Assembly: GCA_002841295.1 (NCBI GenBank)
Contig: PHEU01000013.1
Location: 1-49,729, forward strand
Length of the DNA stretch: 49,729 bases
From: Actinobacteria bacterium HGW-Actinobacteria-6
GTDB lineage: Bacteria; Actinomycetota; Coriobacteriia; Anaerosomatales; Anaerosomataceae
Direction: 5' to 3'
Part shown: in pieces, positions 19,469-27,798 of the stretch
How positions within the stretch are numbered: position 1 is the first letter of the stretch
Layout of the letters: each line of letters opens with the position of its first letter
Position numbers and translations under genes: made by a program
The notes under the pieces: generated by a model
The model's input: the letters and a program-made list of their open reading frames with translations, nothing else
The model's database searches: none
Told to the model about the DNA's origin: nothing

Positions 19469-19612
19469 GTGAAGCGCACATACCAGCCGAACAATCGGAA
19501 GCGTGCAAAGACGCACGGTTTCCGCGCACGCATGGCAACCAGAGGCGGACGGGCCATCATCGCCGCACGTCGCCGCAAGGGCCGTCGGGTTCTTACGCCG
19601 AGCGCTGCGTAG
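19469..19612 (+). CDS. rpmH: 50S ribosomal protein L34
   Basis: The 47-residue highly basic protein begins [20 protein letters not shown] and ends RRVLTPSAA, the complete L34 consensus. The start codon is GTG 19469, with GGAGG (19459-19463) six bases upstream. It is a component of the large ribosomal subunit and marks the plus-strand edge of oriC in most bacteria. It is followed after a short gap by rnpA. Confidence 0.98.
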   Translation: MKRTYQPNNRKRAKTHGFRARMATRGGRAIIAARRRKGRRVLTPSAA

Positions 19613-19644
19613 CAACTATTCCCGCCCGGATGAAGGCGCGGGAC

Positions 19645-19983
19645 ATGATGCAAACGATCAAGGCCTCGGCCGACATCGATAGCCTTTTTTCGAAAGGGCA
19701 ACGCGGGACCAGCAGACGTGTACTCGTCTTAGGACTCCCGACACCAGAGGCGCGCGACTGCGGTACAGGTCGCGTGCTTTTTGTTGCCGGAAAGAAGCTC
19801 GGAAACGCCGTGCTCAGGAATCGCTGCAAGCGGGTACTCCGGGCCGCGTGCAGCAGGCTTGGGGGGCCGTGGCCGGGTTTTGATGTAGCCCTTGTTTCAC
19901 GAGCTGGTCTTGCGGACGCACCATCAAGTGATGTCGACCGTGATGTCCTTGAGGCCCTCCGGAAAGCTGAGATACTCCAATGA
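19645..19983 (+). CDS. rnpA: Ribonuclease P protein component
   Basis: The small basic protein (112 residues from ATG 19645; ATG 19630 and ATG 19648 are alternatives) assists the RNase P RNA in tRNA 5' maturation. The N-terminal pattern (M)[19 protein letters not shown] aligns with RnpA starts, and [20 protein letters not shown] contains the RNR-type RNA-binding signature. GAAGG upstream favours 19645. Its TGA overlaps the ATG of yidD by four bases. Confidence 0.95.
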   Translation: MMQTIKASADIDSLFSKGQRGTSRRVLVLGLPTPEARDCGTGRVLFVAGKKLGNAVLRNRCKRVLRAACSRLGGPWPGFDVALVSRAGLADAPSSDVDRDVLEALRKAEILQ

Positions 19984-20222
19984 ACCCCCTCAGGCGTATC
20001 GTCACTCTTCCGATCAAGGCATATCAGCGGTTCGTATCACCACTCTTTCCGCCTACGTGTCGGTTCGCGCCGACATGCTCAGCCTACGCAGTGACGGCGA
20101 TAGAGCGCCACGGGGTTATACGCGGCGGGTGGTTGGCCCTGAAGCGGGTCGGTAGGTGTCACCCCTGGAATCCAGGCGGGTTGGATCCAGTTCCTCCGAC
20201 CAAGAACAACGGCGGGCTATAG
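19980..20222 (+). CDS. yidD: Membrane protein insertion efficiency factor YidD
   Basis: The 80-residue protein has the YidD signature: an amphipathic N-terminus ([15 protein letters not shown]), then [11 protein letters not shown] (about 27-37), [13 protein letters not shown] and [13 protein letters not shown]. It is thought to sit on the inner face of the membrane and assist YidC/Sec insertion. ATG 19980 overlaps the rnpA stop, in the conserved rpmH-rnpA-yidD-yidC order. Confidence 0.96.
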   Translation: MNPLRRIVTLPIKAYQRFVSPLFPPTCRFAPTCSAYAVTAIERHGVIRGGWLALKRVGRCHPWNPGGLDPVPPTKNNGGL

Positions 20223-20361
20223 TCTATTAGTGTTGGCGGTTTCTCATAATCGCGCGCGTGTGGTAGATAGAAGAGTGAAAAGAGAAGACCCCCGGAACCG
20301 CCGGAGTGGCATACAAGCGAGTATTCCTGGCCATCGTGCCTGACTGAGGAGGTTGTCCCCT

Positions 20362-21105
20362 GTGCTCGACCCAATTATCAAGTTCTTGTTCGATGTTCTG
20401 AGTTTCTTCTATAAGTATGTGAATGACTGGGGCGTGGCTATTGTCTTGCTGACCTTGGCAATCCGCGTCGTGCTGCTACCACTTACTATCAAGCAGACGA
20501 AGTCGACCTATGAACTACAGCGGATCCAGCCGAAAATCAAAGAGCTTCAAAAGAAATACAAAGACAACAAAGAGAAGCTCCAAGAAGAGACGCTGAAGTT
20601 TTATCAGGAAAATAAAGTCAATCCACTCGGTGGCTGCTTGCCATTGCTCCTGCAGATGCCGATCTTCTTTGCGTTGTTCCAGATGCTCGGTTCAACCACA
20701 AAGACCATTGACGGCCAGAAGACTGTGGTCCTCGGCCGACTTCTGGAGCACATTGACTCGCTGCCCGCGGTTGAAGCCATTGCGCAGAAGAAGTTCTGGA
20801 TAATTCTTCCAGACCTTACTCTAACACCGCAGAAGATGTTCGAGGCCCAAGGTCTTGTTGCAGTGATACCTTACGTGCTTCTTGTGATCATGTTCGGGTT
20901 GAGTGTCTATCTCCCCCAAAGGATGCAGCCCAGTACCGACAAGTCGCAGAAGAACATCGCGTTGTATATGTCTGTGATGATGCTGTGGTTCGGGTGGGTC
21001 TCCCCCGCCGGAGTCCTTGTCTACTGGGTGACCTCCAGCCTGCTACAGATCGGCCAGCAGTGGATAATGCAGAAGATGTACGCCCGTAACGAGGGAGCCG
21101 AATAG
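20362..21105 (+). CDS. yidC: Membrane protein insertase YidC (short, Gram-positive type)
   Basis: The 247-residue Oxa1/YidC insertase lacks the large periplasmic domain of proteobacterial YidC. The first helix (about 6-45) contains the conserved hydrophilic-groove arginine in LTLAIRVVLLP. A cytoplasmic coiled hairpin follows (about 50-85, QRIQPKIKELQKKY...), then GGCLPLLLQMPIFFALFQML and three further helices. GTG 20362 is chosen over the TTG at 20353 because GAGGAGG directly abuts the TTG but is nine bases from the GTG. It integrates membrane proteins with or without SecYEG, and its stop abuts the jag start. Confidence 0.94.
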   Translation: MLDPIIKFLFDVLSFFYKYVNDWGVAIVLLTLAIRVVLLPLTIKQTKSTYELQRIQPKIKELQKKYKDNKEKLQEETLKFYQENKVNPLGGCLPLLLQMPIFFALFQMLGSTTKTIDGQKTVVLGRLLEHIDSLPAVEAIAQKKFWIILPDLTLTPQKMFEAQGLVAVIPYVLLVIMFGLSVYLPQRMQPSTDKSQKNIALYMSVMMLWFGWVSPAGVLVYWVTSSLLQIGQQWIMQKMYARNEGAE

Positions 21106-21858
21106 ATGATCATCAAGGAAACTACTTTCGAGGGACCTTCGGTGCCTGAAGCTATTGATGCCGCTCTCGAGGAAATGGGAGTGCAGCAGGACGCTGTTCA
21201 ATACGAGGTGCTCGAAGAAGGGGGCAGGGGCCTGTTTGGGTCTTCCAAGCCCGCCAAGGTTCGGGTGTGGTTGAAGCCTGGCTTCGTCCCCCCGATGGAG
21301 GCTAATCAAGACGAGCCCGATGAGATCAACGATGACACCGGCTCCGATGAGGTCAATCGGGGTGGCTATGACTCTGTGTCTCCTGCGGAGCTCTCCGACG
21401 AGGAGCTCGATGCCATCGCCGACACCGCAGTTGGGGTCGTGAACAGCATCATCACGCCACTCGGTATCGATTCTGAGATCGAAGAGTATGAAGGTGATGA
21501 GAACGAGATCATCCTAGATATCGTCGGAGACGACCTTGGCATCCTAATTGGTCGTCATGGGAAGACATTGGATGCGCTGCAGGTTCTCGTCTCTGCGATT
21601 ACAAACCGGAAGATCGAACGACGCTTCCCCATCGTTGTTGATGTCTCAGGGTATCGTCATCGTCGTCGGATGAAGCTTGAGGAGATCGCCCGGCGCGCTT
21701 CCGATAGAGTGGCCCGTCAGGGCCGCCCGGTCGAGCTGCGTCCGATGACCAGCTTTGAGCGCAAGGTGATCCACATGGTGTTGAGGAATGACAAGAGGGT
21801 CACCACGGTCAGCGAGGGTGACGAGCCATTTCGCCAGGTGGTTGTTCACCCCAAATAG
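21106..21858 (+). CDS. jag: RNA-binding protein Jag/KhpB (Jag_N, KH, R3H)
   Basis: The 250-residue protein contains a Jag_N domain (IIKETTFEGPSVPEAIDAAL... LFGSSKPAKV, about 2-60) and an acidic linker (about 66-105). A type II KH domain carries ILIGRHGKTLDALQVLV (about 146-162). The R3H domain has the Arg-x3-His core in FERKVIHMVL (about 223-232) and ends VVVHPK. In Gram-positives KhpB/EloR works with KhpA as an RNA chaperone affecting cell elongation. ATG 21106 directly follows the yidC stop, with GAGGGAG upstream. A terminator follows the gene. Confidence 0.93.
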   Translation: MIIKETTFEGPSVPEAIDAALEEMGVQQDAVQYEVLEEGGRGLFGSSKPAKVRVWLKPGFVPPMEANQDEPDEINDDTGSDEVNRGGYDSVSPAELSDEELDAIADTAVGVVNSIITPLGIDSEIEEYEGDENEIILDIVGDDLGILIGRHGKTLDALQVLVSAITNRKIERRFPIVVDVSGYRHRRRMKLEEIARRASDRVARQGRPVELRPMTSFERKVIHMVLRNDKRVTTVSEGDEPFRQVVVHPK

Positions 21859-21881
21859 GGTGACGGTGGTTTCCGTAGTAC

Positions 21882-21907
21882 AAGGGGCGCCCAGTGGGCG
21901 TCCCTTT
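21882..21907 (+). terminator. Rho-independent terminator after jag
   Basis: An 11-bp stem (21882-21892 with 21896-21906, one G-T pair, loop AGT) is followed by TTTCTGTT. It ends the rpmH-rnpA-yidD-yidC-jag unit, so rsmG-parA-parB should start from a promoter in 21910-22070. Confidence 0.85.
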
Positions 21908-22011
21908 CTGTTACCATTCCCCCGACGGGATCTACCATACCCCGTCTCTTGCCAAGAGTTCATGACTCGTGGGTTCTTGGCGAATGTGCGGCGCAGCAGC
22001 TCTCAACAGGA

Positions 22012-22027
22012 TGTTTCACGTGAAACA
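22012..22027. promoter_or_regulatory. parS site 1 (perfect)
   Basis: TGTTTCACGTGAAACA is a perfect 16-bp palindrome identical to the universal parS consensus bound by ParB/Spo0J. It lies about 1.7 kb from the parB gene and a few kb from oriC, the usual place for the chromosomal centromere. Confidence 0.97.
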
Positions 22028-22069
22028 TTTTGTTGATGGCGCGAAATCACCGGACAGCCACGACGGCGA

Positions 22070-22085
22070 GGTTTCACGTGAAACA
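22070..22085. promoter_or_regulatory. parS site 2, overlapping the rsmG start
   Basis: GGTTTCACGTGAAACA has the full 14-bp palindromic core (22071-22084) and differs from parS only at the first outer base. The likely rsmG start codon GTG (22078-22080) lies inside the palindrome and its ribosome-binding site GAGG (22068-22071) overlaps the left edge. The centres of the two parS copies are 58 bp apart. Confidence 0.93.
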
Positions 22086-22803
22086 TCAAAGCATCGAACT
22101 CATTGATTCGGCGGAAGTTCTAGTCGCGCTCGCTTCAGTCGGAGTTACAGCAACCGACACCCAGGCGGAGCTGCTAGCGGCCCATACAAATGCGGTGCTG
22201 GATGAGAACGTCCGCATGAATCTCACTAGGGTGACTGAGCGTGACCAAGTATTGCGCCTCCATATAGCCGACTCAGCTACTGTCGTCCCGATCCTGGAGA
22301 AGCTTGAGCCGGGTCGAATCATAGACATTGGGTCTGGCGCCGGGTATCCCGGGTTCTGCCTGCGCATCCTCACTGGCTGGGACACCACCTTGGCGGAGTC
22401 GGTTAAGAAGAAGGCTTCATTCCTCGACCGTACGGCAACTTCCCTTCGTCTAGATGTCGTTGTACTGGCTGAGCGCGCAGAAGAAATTGCGCTCCATGAC
22501 CGGCATGGCTACCGGTACGTGGTTGCGCGAGCAGTATCGTCGCTCCCTTCCCTCATTGAGCTTGCTTCTCCCCTCCTTTCCAAGGGCGGACGACTTATCG
22601 CCATGAAGGGCGATATTGATTCAGAAGAGGTTCTACGCGCGGACTCTGCCGGCAAGCAATGTGGAATGTCGCGAGTTGAGACGATATCTCTCGAACTTCC
22701 TGGCGGAGAGAAGCGAGCGATCATTTCGTACGCCAGAACCGGCAAGCCAAAGCTTGAATTACCGCGCAGAAGTGGCATGGCCCAGCGACACCCGCTTGCT
22801 TAG
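22078..22803 (+). CDS. rsmG: 16S rRNA (guanine527-N7)-methyltransferase RsmG
   Basis: The 241-residue Rossmann methyltransferase (GidB) has motif I IIDIGSGAGYPGFCL (about 82-96), followed by LAESVKKKASFL and VVARAVSSLPSLIELASPLL. It methylates N7 of G527 in the 530 loop of 16S rRNA; loss gives low-level streptomycin resistance in several bacteria. GTG 22078 is preferred to ATG 22036 or TTG 22030 because only it has a Shine-Dalgarno (GAGG) at proper distance. Its start lies within parS 2. It precedes parA as in many genomes. Confidence 0.93.
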   Translation: MKHQSIELIDSAEVLVALASVGVTATDTQAELLAAHTNAVLDENVRMNLTRVTERDQVLRLHIADSATVVPILEKLEPGRIIDIGSGAGYPGFCLRILTGWDTTLAESVKKKASFLDRTATSLRLDVVVLAERAEEIALHDRHGYRYVVARAVSSLPSLIELASPLLSKGGRLIAMKGDIDSEEVLRADSAGKQCGMSRVETISLELPGGEKRAIISYARTGKPKLELPRRSGMAQRHPLA

Positions 22804-22865
22804 CCTTTCTATCAGCAGTCGGTTCGCATATACTTCGCTGGAGTACCCGTTCGGGAGGAGGCGTT

Positions 22866-23678
22866 GTGTCCGATACACCTGTGTCAGGTACGGAGAGCCG
22901 GGGTAGTGGTTCTCCTCCGACGCGCGTGTTGGCCGTCGTGAACCAAAAAGGGGGCGTCGGTAAGAGCACAACCGCTGTGAACCTTACGGCTGCCCTCGGC
23001 GACGAAGGCAAGCGTGTTCTACTTGTCGACCTGGATCCACAAGGTAACGCTACCTCTGGGTTCGGGCTTAATCGGAACCAGCGGGAGGAGTGCATCTACA
23101 ACGCGCTTCTTGGCGATACTCCCCTCAAAGAGTTGATCGAGCCAGTTGAAGTCCCGAATGTCTTCGTTGTACCAGCTACGATTCAGCTTGCCGGCGCGGA
23201 GATCGAGCTCGTATCCGCCTTCAGCCGCGAAACCAAGCTCAAGAGTGTTCTTGAGTCAGTGCTAGACGATTTCGACTTCATCATCATCGATTGTCCCCCG
23301 TCACTCGGACTTCTGACGGTAAACGCCCTTTCCGCGGCGAATGGTGTGATCATCCCAGTCCAGTGCGAGTACTACGCCCTCGAGGGACTCTCCAAGCTTC
23401 TTGAGAGCTTTAAGCTGGTCAAGACACACTTGAACCCGAAGCTTGAGGTCTTCGGTGTCCTTATGACCATGTTTGACGGAAGAACGAGACTCTCTCAGCA
23501 GGTCGTGGAGGAAGTAAAGGACTTCTTCGACGAGACTGTGTTCGAAACCGTCGTTCCTCGCAGTGTTCGGCTCTCTGAGGCACCGAGCTTCGGCCAGCCT
23601 GTGACCATCTATGACCCGAACGGGCGCGGCGCCGTCGCGTACCGTAGTTTAGCGAAGGAAGTGATCAGCCGTGGCTAA
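22866..23678 (+). CDS. parA: Chromosome partitioning ATPase ParA/Soj
   Basis: The 270-residue deviant Walker A ATPase contains VVNQKGGVGKSTTAVN (about 25-40, signature Lys), VDLDPQGNAT, and the Walker B IIIDCPPSLG. It binds DNA nonspecifically as an ATP dimer and moves ParB-parS complexes; in Gram-positives Soj also regulates DnaA. The N-terminus has a short disordered extension (SDTPVSGTESRGSGSPP). GTG 22866 follows GGGAGGAGG. The stop overlaps parB by eight bases. Confidence 0.97.
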   Translation: MSDTPVSGTESRGSGSPPTRVLAVVNQKGGVGKSTTAVNLTAALGDEGKRVLLVDLDPQGNATSGFGLNRNQREECIYNALLGDTPLKELIEPVEVPNVFVVPATIQLAGAEIELVSAFSRETKLKSVLESVLDDFDFIIIDCPPSLGLLTVNALSAANGVIIPVQCEYYALEGLSKLLESFKLVKTHLNPKLEVFGVLMTMFDGRTRLSQQVVEEVKDFFDETVFETVVPRSVRLSEAPSFGQPVTIYDPNGRGAVAYRSLAKEVISRG

Positions 23679-24540
23679 GCGCGGACTCGGAAGAGGCCTT
23701 TCGGCCCTCATCCCTGGGGCAGGCCATGAATTCTCAGGCGGAGAACCGACTGAGCTCCCTATCGACATGGTTTCCCCAAACCCGAATCAGCCCCGTACTG
23801 CCATGGAGGAGACCGGCATCGAAGAGCTCGCGGACTCCATCGCCAAAGTTGGCGTGCTGCAGCCGATCATCGTGCGGCCGCATGCAGAGGGATACCAGAT
23901 CATTGCAGGAGAGCGTCGCTGGAGGGCTTCGCGGCTAGCCGGTCTCACGAAGGTGCCGGTTCGCGTAATGGCTTCGACTGAGACTGAGTCGCTGGCTCTT
24001 GCACTCATAGAGAATCTTCAGCGTCAGGACCTGAATGCAATAGAGGAGGCTCGCGGCTACAAGCGTCTGATCGAAGAGTACTCGATGACACAGTCCGAGT
24101 TGGCTGACAGGGTTTCAAAGTCGCGGTCTGCCGTGACAAACGCCTTGCGACTCCTGGACCTTCCTGAGGAGATTCAGGAGCTGATGTACGAGGGTAAGCT
24201 CACCGCCGGCCACGCACGCGCGGTGCTCTCGCTCCCTGGCGACGCTCCGAGGACCCGCCTCGCTCATAAGATCATCGATGACGGCCTATCAGTTCGCGAT
24301 GCAGAGAACCTTGCTCGTCTGATAGCCGCCGGGCAGGGCGAGCGCACGCCTCGGCCGGTTTCCCCGAAGTCATACAAGGTTGTGGCTCGTAAGCTGCGCC
24401 GTTTGCTAATGACGAATGTTCGTGTTCGTCAGACCGCGAAGAAGGGCAAAATCGAGATTGACTTCGTCGATGAGAGCGACTTGGAGCGAATCATGCGCGT
24501 TCTCACCGAGAGCGAGGTCCCGGAAGGAGACGATGAGTGA
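23671..24540 (+). CDS. parB: Chromosome partitioning protein ParB/Spo0J
   Basis: The 289-residue CTPase/DNA clamp has the ParB N-terminal catalytic motifs NPNQPRTAM (about 37-45) and GERRWRASRLAG (about 79-90). A helix-turn-helix that reads parS follows (MTQSELADRVSKSRSAVTN, about 138-156), and then a C-terminal dimerisation region. CTP binding lets it load at parS and slide. Both target sites lie upstream at 22012-22085. GTG 23671 overlaps the parA stop, and the basic start MAKRGLGRGLSALIP is typical of ParB. Confidence 0.97.
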   Translation: MAKRGLGRGLSALIPGAGHEFSGGEPTELPIDMVSPNPNQPRTAMEETGIEELADSIAKVGVLQPIIVRPHAEGYQIIAGERRWRASRLAGLTKVPVRVMASTETESLALALIENLQRQDLNAIEEARGYKRLIEEYSMTQSELADRVSKSRSAVTNALRLLDLPEEIQELMYEGKLTAGHARAVLSLPGDAPRTRLAHKIIDDGLSVRDAENLARLIAAGQGERTPRPVSPKSYKVVARKLRRLLMTNVRVRQTAKKGKIEIDFVDESDLERIMRVLTESEVPEGDDE

Positions 24541-24842
24541 TGCGTCACCGCCGACTGGAATATTTTGTCATTGGTATGTTCGTCGGAGCTGCGGGCGGCG
24601 TCCTGTTGGGCCTGCTGTTCGCGCCGGATAGTGGCACCCGCACACGCCAGCGCCTGGCAAATGAGGCGCTGCGAGTTGCAGATACTGCTCGGGCAGTAGC
24701 GGATCGCGCTGAAAGGGCTGCAGAGATGGTTGGCTCACGCATGGACCATTATCTTGGGCGTGAAGAGGAAGTCGCCTGGCGCAAAGTCCGCGAACTACGC
24801 GAGGGCGTGCAGAAGTACTCACGCACGGTGATGATGCCCTGA
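24540..24842 (+). CDS. YtxH-like membrane protein
   Basis: The 100-residue protein has one N-terminal glycine-rich helix (FVIGMFVGAAGGVLLGLLFAP, about 9-29). A long amphipathic helical region with alanine, arginine and glutamate heptads follows (about 35-75), plus a short basic tail. The hallmark YtxH layout (GxxxGxxxGlLfAPxsG) is clear. ATG 24540 overlaps the parB stop by one base (GTG 24537 is an in-frame alternative), so it is the tail of the parAB operon. Function of YtxH proteins is poorly known; membrane or envelope stress association is reported in firmicutes. Confidence 0.8.
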   Translation: MRHRRLEYFVIGMFVGAAGGVLLGLLFAPDSGTRTRQRLANEALRVADTARAVADRAERAAEMVGSRMDHYLGREEEVAWRKVRELREGVQKYSRTVMMP

Positions 24843-24894
24843 CGTCAGACCTGCATGCTACGCTTCCTTTGGTCACATTGAGGGGAGCGGTATC

Positions 24895-27798
24895 GTGGGT
24901 CTTACGATCGTCACAGGTGGCGCTAATGCTGGGAAGACAGGAGAGCTTCACGAAGCGATTCGTGAGGCTGTTCTGCGTGGTGAGGCCCCGCTGCTTCTCT
25001 TACCATCCGCACCTGAGGTAGATCGGGCCGAGGACGAATTCTCGTATAGCGGATCATCGCTCAGTGTCAGTATTCTGCAATTCGATCGGTACCTGGACTC
25101 GCTTTGGGGTCTTCACGGCGACGGACGAGCGCTCGTTCGCCCCACGCAGCGCCTGCTCATTATCAACAAGGTGCTCTCGGTGGCTGATCTGAGCGTGCTG
25201 GCCCGCTCAGCCGCGCGCCCGGGCTTTGCGCGACTGTTTGAGTCTGTGGTGCAGAGGGCGGGGGAGTCGCTGTCCTTAGACGGTTATCGGGCCGCCGTCG
25301 CGCACGGGCGTGCCGCTAGGGAGCTTCTCGGCCTGGTAGACGCCTATGCCGATGCGCTCAGGGAATCTGATCTCGTTGAGCCCCCTGAGGCGCACAGGTT
25401 GCTTTCGATGACGCTTGCAGCTGACGCGTTGCCCAGCCTTATCGCAATCAACCGGTTTGCGAGTTTCACGCCTGCCCAGGCCGCCTTCATCAGGCGCTGT
25501 GCAGCGCTTGATGTGGATACTCGTGTCGCTCTAACGTGGGTAGATGGGCATCCGGCCACAACCGCAGCCGCATCGGTCGTGGGTGAACTCCTGGATATCG
25601 ACGGAGCGCGACTTGTGGTCGTTGATGATGCCCCACACGAGAACGCGGAGTTGCGCTCGGTCGGGCAGCGGCTGTTCTTCAGTGGGGAGGAGATCGGGCC
25701 TGATGGCTCAAGCGGTTCGGTCACGCTTTCTGGGGCGGCCGGAACGTCCGGTGAAGCGGCTAGAATCACCCGGGAAGTACAAGAACTGGCAATATCTGGC
25801 AGCTCGTACGGTGACATAGCTGTTGTCTTCAGGAACCCTGAGGGCCACGTTACCCGTCTCGTCAATGCTTTCCGTGAAGCGGGCGTTCCCGCTGATATCG
25901 ACGCCCAGATCCAAGCCGCAGGAACGGGCTTGGGCCGGGCACTGGTGCTTCTCCTCGGCTATCTTTGCGGCGGGCAGCATCGAGCCGATCTCATGGGATT
26001 TCTAAGGAGTGGCTACTCTTGGGCTGACTCGGCAGAAGTCGATTCGGTCGACGAGGCGCTGCGTCGCAGCCGTGTATTGGTCGGTCGGGCGGTCTTCACG
26101 CGGGCGCTCACTGTGGGTCCACGTACGCGCCTACTGCTTGAGCGAGCCAGTGAGCTCGCAGGCGCACCCGTCGACCCATCCGCCGTCGATGGTTGGAGAT
26201 GGCTGGTAGCGGACATGCTTCGCTCGGCGCATGGGCCGGCCGTGATTCTCGATGATCGCGGGATGGTCGACGCCGCCGCGCAGCGCACGGTCATGGCGGC
26301 CATCCAGGAAATCGCCACGCTCGGTGGTGGAGACGCTGGCGCCATCGAGGTGCTTCGTATCCTCGGCGATGCGCGCGTCACTCTTAAGCCAGATGCGACC
26401 CGCAGCGATCGCGTGCAGGTAATGAGCGCCGAAAGGGCGCGCTCCCGGCGATTTGCTGTCGTGATTCTCGGTGGGCTGAACGCAGGGGAGTTCCCGGCGC
26501 TGCCATCCGAGGATGCCTTGAGTTCGCCTGAGCTTGCAGCCGACCTCCTCTCGGCGGGCATCGACATGTCGTCGCGAATTGATGCCGACGCCGAGCGACT
26601 CCTCTTCTACCAGGTGATCACAGGTGCCCGCGAGCGCCTCGTGCTGAGCAGGATGGTCTGCGATGACGACGGGCGTCCCGTCAGGGCGTCATCGCTCTGG
26701 GAGGAGTTCCTCGACCTGTACCGCGACCCCGTGTCCGGCATGCCGTACGGCGGCCGCGAGCTGCCGGTGCGCAGGCTCGAGCTCGGGGACCTCACTGAGA
26801 CAGAAGACGCGCCACTTGCCGAGCGGCGCAGGCTCCGCGCGCTGGCGTTGGTAGGGGAGAGCACAGAGCCGCGGGTTAGCGCCGCACGCTGGCGGACGAG
26901 GCCCCGCGCTGGCTGCCTAAGCACGGAGTTGACAGCTGAACTTGCGGCCCGCGATACCTTCTCGGCTAGCGAGATCGAGGGGTATCTAGCGTGTCCGTTC
27001 GGCTGGTTCTACCAGCGGGTACTGGGCGCAGCGCCGCTTGATGAGGAGATGGGTGCGCTCGAGAAGGGCCGGTTGGCGCACGACATCATGAAGCGTGTGT
27101 ATGACGATCGTACGGAGAGCGCGCTTGGCAGAATCACCCCGGAGAACACCCCTGAAGCTTTGTCGCGGTACGCCAGAATCGCGGCCGAAGCGTTGGCGGC
27201 GAGCAGTGCAGCATCGACGCTCCTGGAAGATGAGATGCTGCTCTCGGCGGTGGCTAGCAGCGAGCGCATCATGAAACGAGACGCGACGTTCTTGCCCGGT
27301 TTCGAGCCGATCGCTCATGAGTTCTCCTTCGGGATGGGGGAAGATGATGCCCCAGTACAAATTGGAAGCTTCTTCCTCAGGGGACGCATTGATCGCATAG
27401 ACGCATCCAAGTCAGGAGTGGTCATCATCGACTACAAGACGGGGGCTGCGGTCTCAAAGAAGTCCGACTTTGAGAAGAAGCGGTTGGTGCAGCTGCCGCT
27501 CTATGGCCTTGTGGCTGCCGAGAGACTTGGGCGTCGGCTCCTCGGCGGGCTGTATCGCAGCATGCAGTACGGCGGCGATCGCGGATTCTATCGAGCCGAC
27601 CAAGCGGGACTTGAGGGTCTGGCGGGCAATGACATGTGCGACGACGCGGAGTTCGATGAAGTGCTCAAATCGGCTATTGAGCGGGCCGAGCAGGCCGTGG
27701 CCGGGATTCGCGCCGGGCGCATACCTGCTGAGCCGGTAAGTAAGTCAGCCTGCGCGTACTGCAGTGCGGCAACAGTGTGCGGGGGGAGGCAATCATGA
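24895..27798 (+). CDS. addB: AddB-like ATP-dependent nuclease subunit (Fe-S PD-(D/E)XK nuclease)
   Basis: The 967-residue protein matches the AddB/RexB architecture. A degenerate N-terminal helicase begins with a Walker-A-like GGANAGKT (8-15), helicase-like segments follow, and the C-terminal nuclease carries DYKTG (Asp846, Lys848) and QLPLYG. Four cysteines, Cys700 (ACPFGWFYQ) and Cys953/956/962 (CAYCSAATVC), form the AddB/Cas4-type iron-sulphur staple. With AddA it degrades double-strand ends and loads RecA at Chi-like sites. GTG 24895 follows GAGGGGAG. The stop overlaps the addA ATG by four bases. Confidence 0.88.
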   Translation: MGLTIVTGGANAGKTGELHEAIREAVLRGEAPLLLLPSAPEVDRAEDEFSYSGSSLSVSILQFDRYLDSLWGLHGDGRALVRPTQRLLIINKVLSVADLSVLARSAARPGFARLFESVVQRAGESLSLDGYRAAVAHGRAARELLGLVDAYADALRESDLVEPPEAHRLLSMTLAADALPSLIAINRFASFTPAQAAFIRRCAALDVDTRVALTWVDGHPATTAAASVVGELLDIDGARLVVVDDAPHENAELRSVGQRLFFSGEEIGPDGSSGSVTLSGAAGTSGEAARITREVQELAISGSSYGDIAVVFRNPEGHVTRLVNAFREAGVPADIDAQIQAAGTGLGRALVLLLGYLCGGQHRADLMGFLRSGYSWADSAEVDSVDEALRRSRVLVGRAVFTRALTVGPRTRLLLERASELAGAPVDPSAVDGWRWLVADMLRSAHGPAVILDDRGMVDAAAQRTVMAAIQEIATLGGGDAGAIEVLRILGDARVTLKPDATRSDRVQVMSAERARSRRFAVVILGGLNAGEFPALPSEDALSSPELAADLLSAGIDMSSRIDADAERLLFYQVITGARERLVLSRMVCDDDGRPVRASSLWEEFLDLYRDPVSGMPYGGRELPVRRLELGDLTETEDAPLAERRRLRALALVGESTEPRVSAARWRTRPRAGCLSTELTAELAARDTFSASEIEGYLACPFGWFYQRVLGAAPLDEEMGALEKGRLAHDIMKRVYDDRTESALGRITPENTPEALSRYARIAAEALAASSAASTLLEDEMLLSAVASSERIMKRDATFLPGFEPIAHEFSFGMGEDDAPVQIGSFFLRGRIDRIDASKSGVVIIDYKTGAAVSKKSDFEKKRLVQLPLYGLVAAERLGRRLLGGLYRSMQYGGDRGFYRADQAGLEGLAGNDMCDDAEFDEVLKSAIERAEQAVAGIRAGRIPAEPVSKSACAYCSAATVCGGRQS

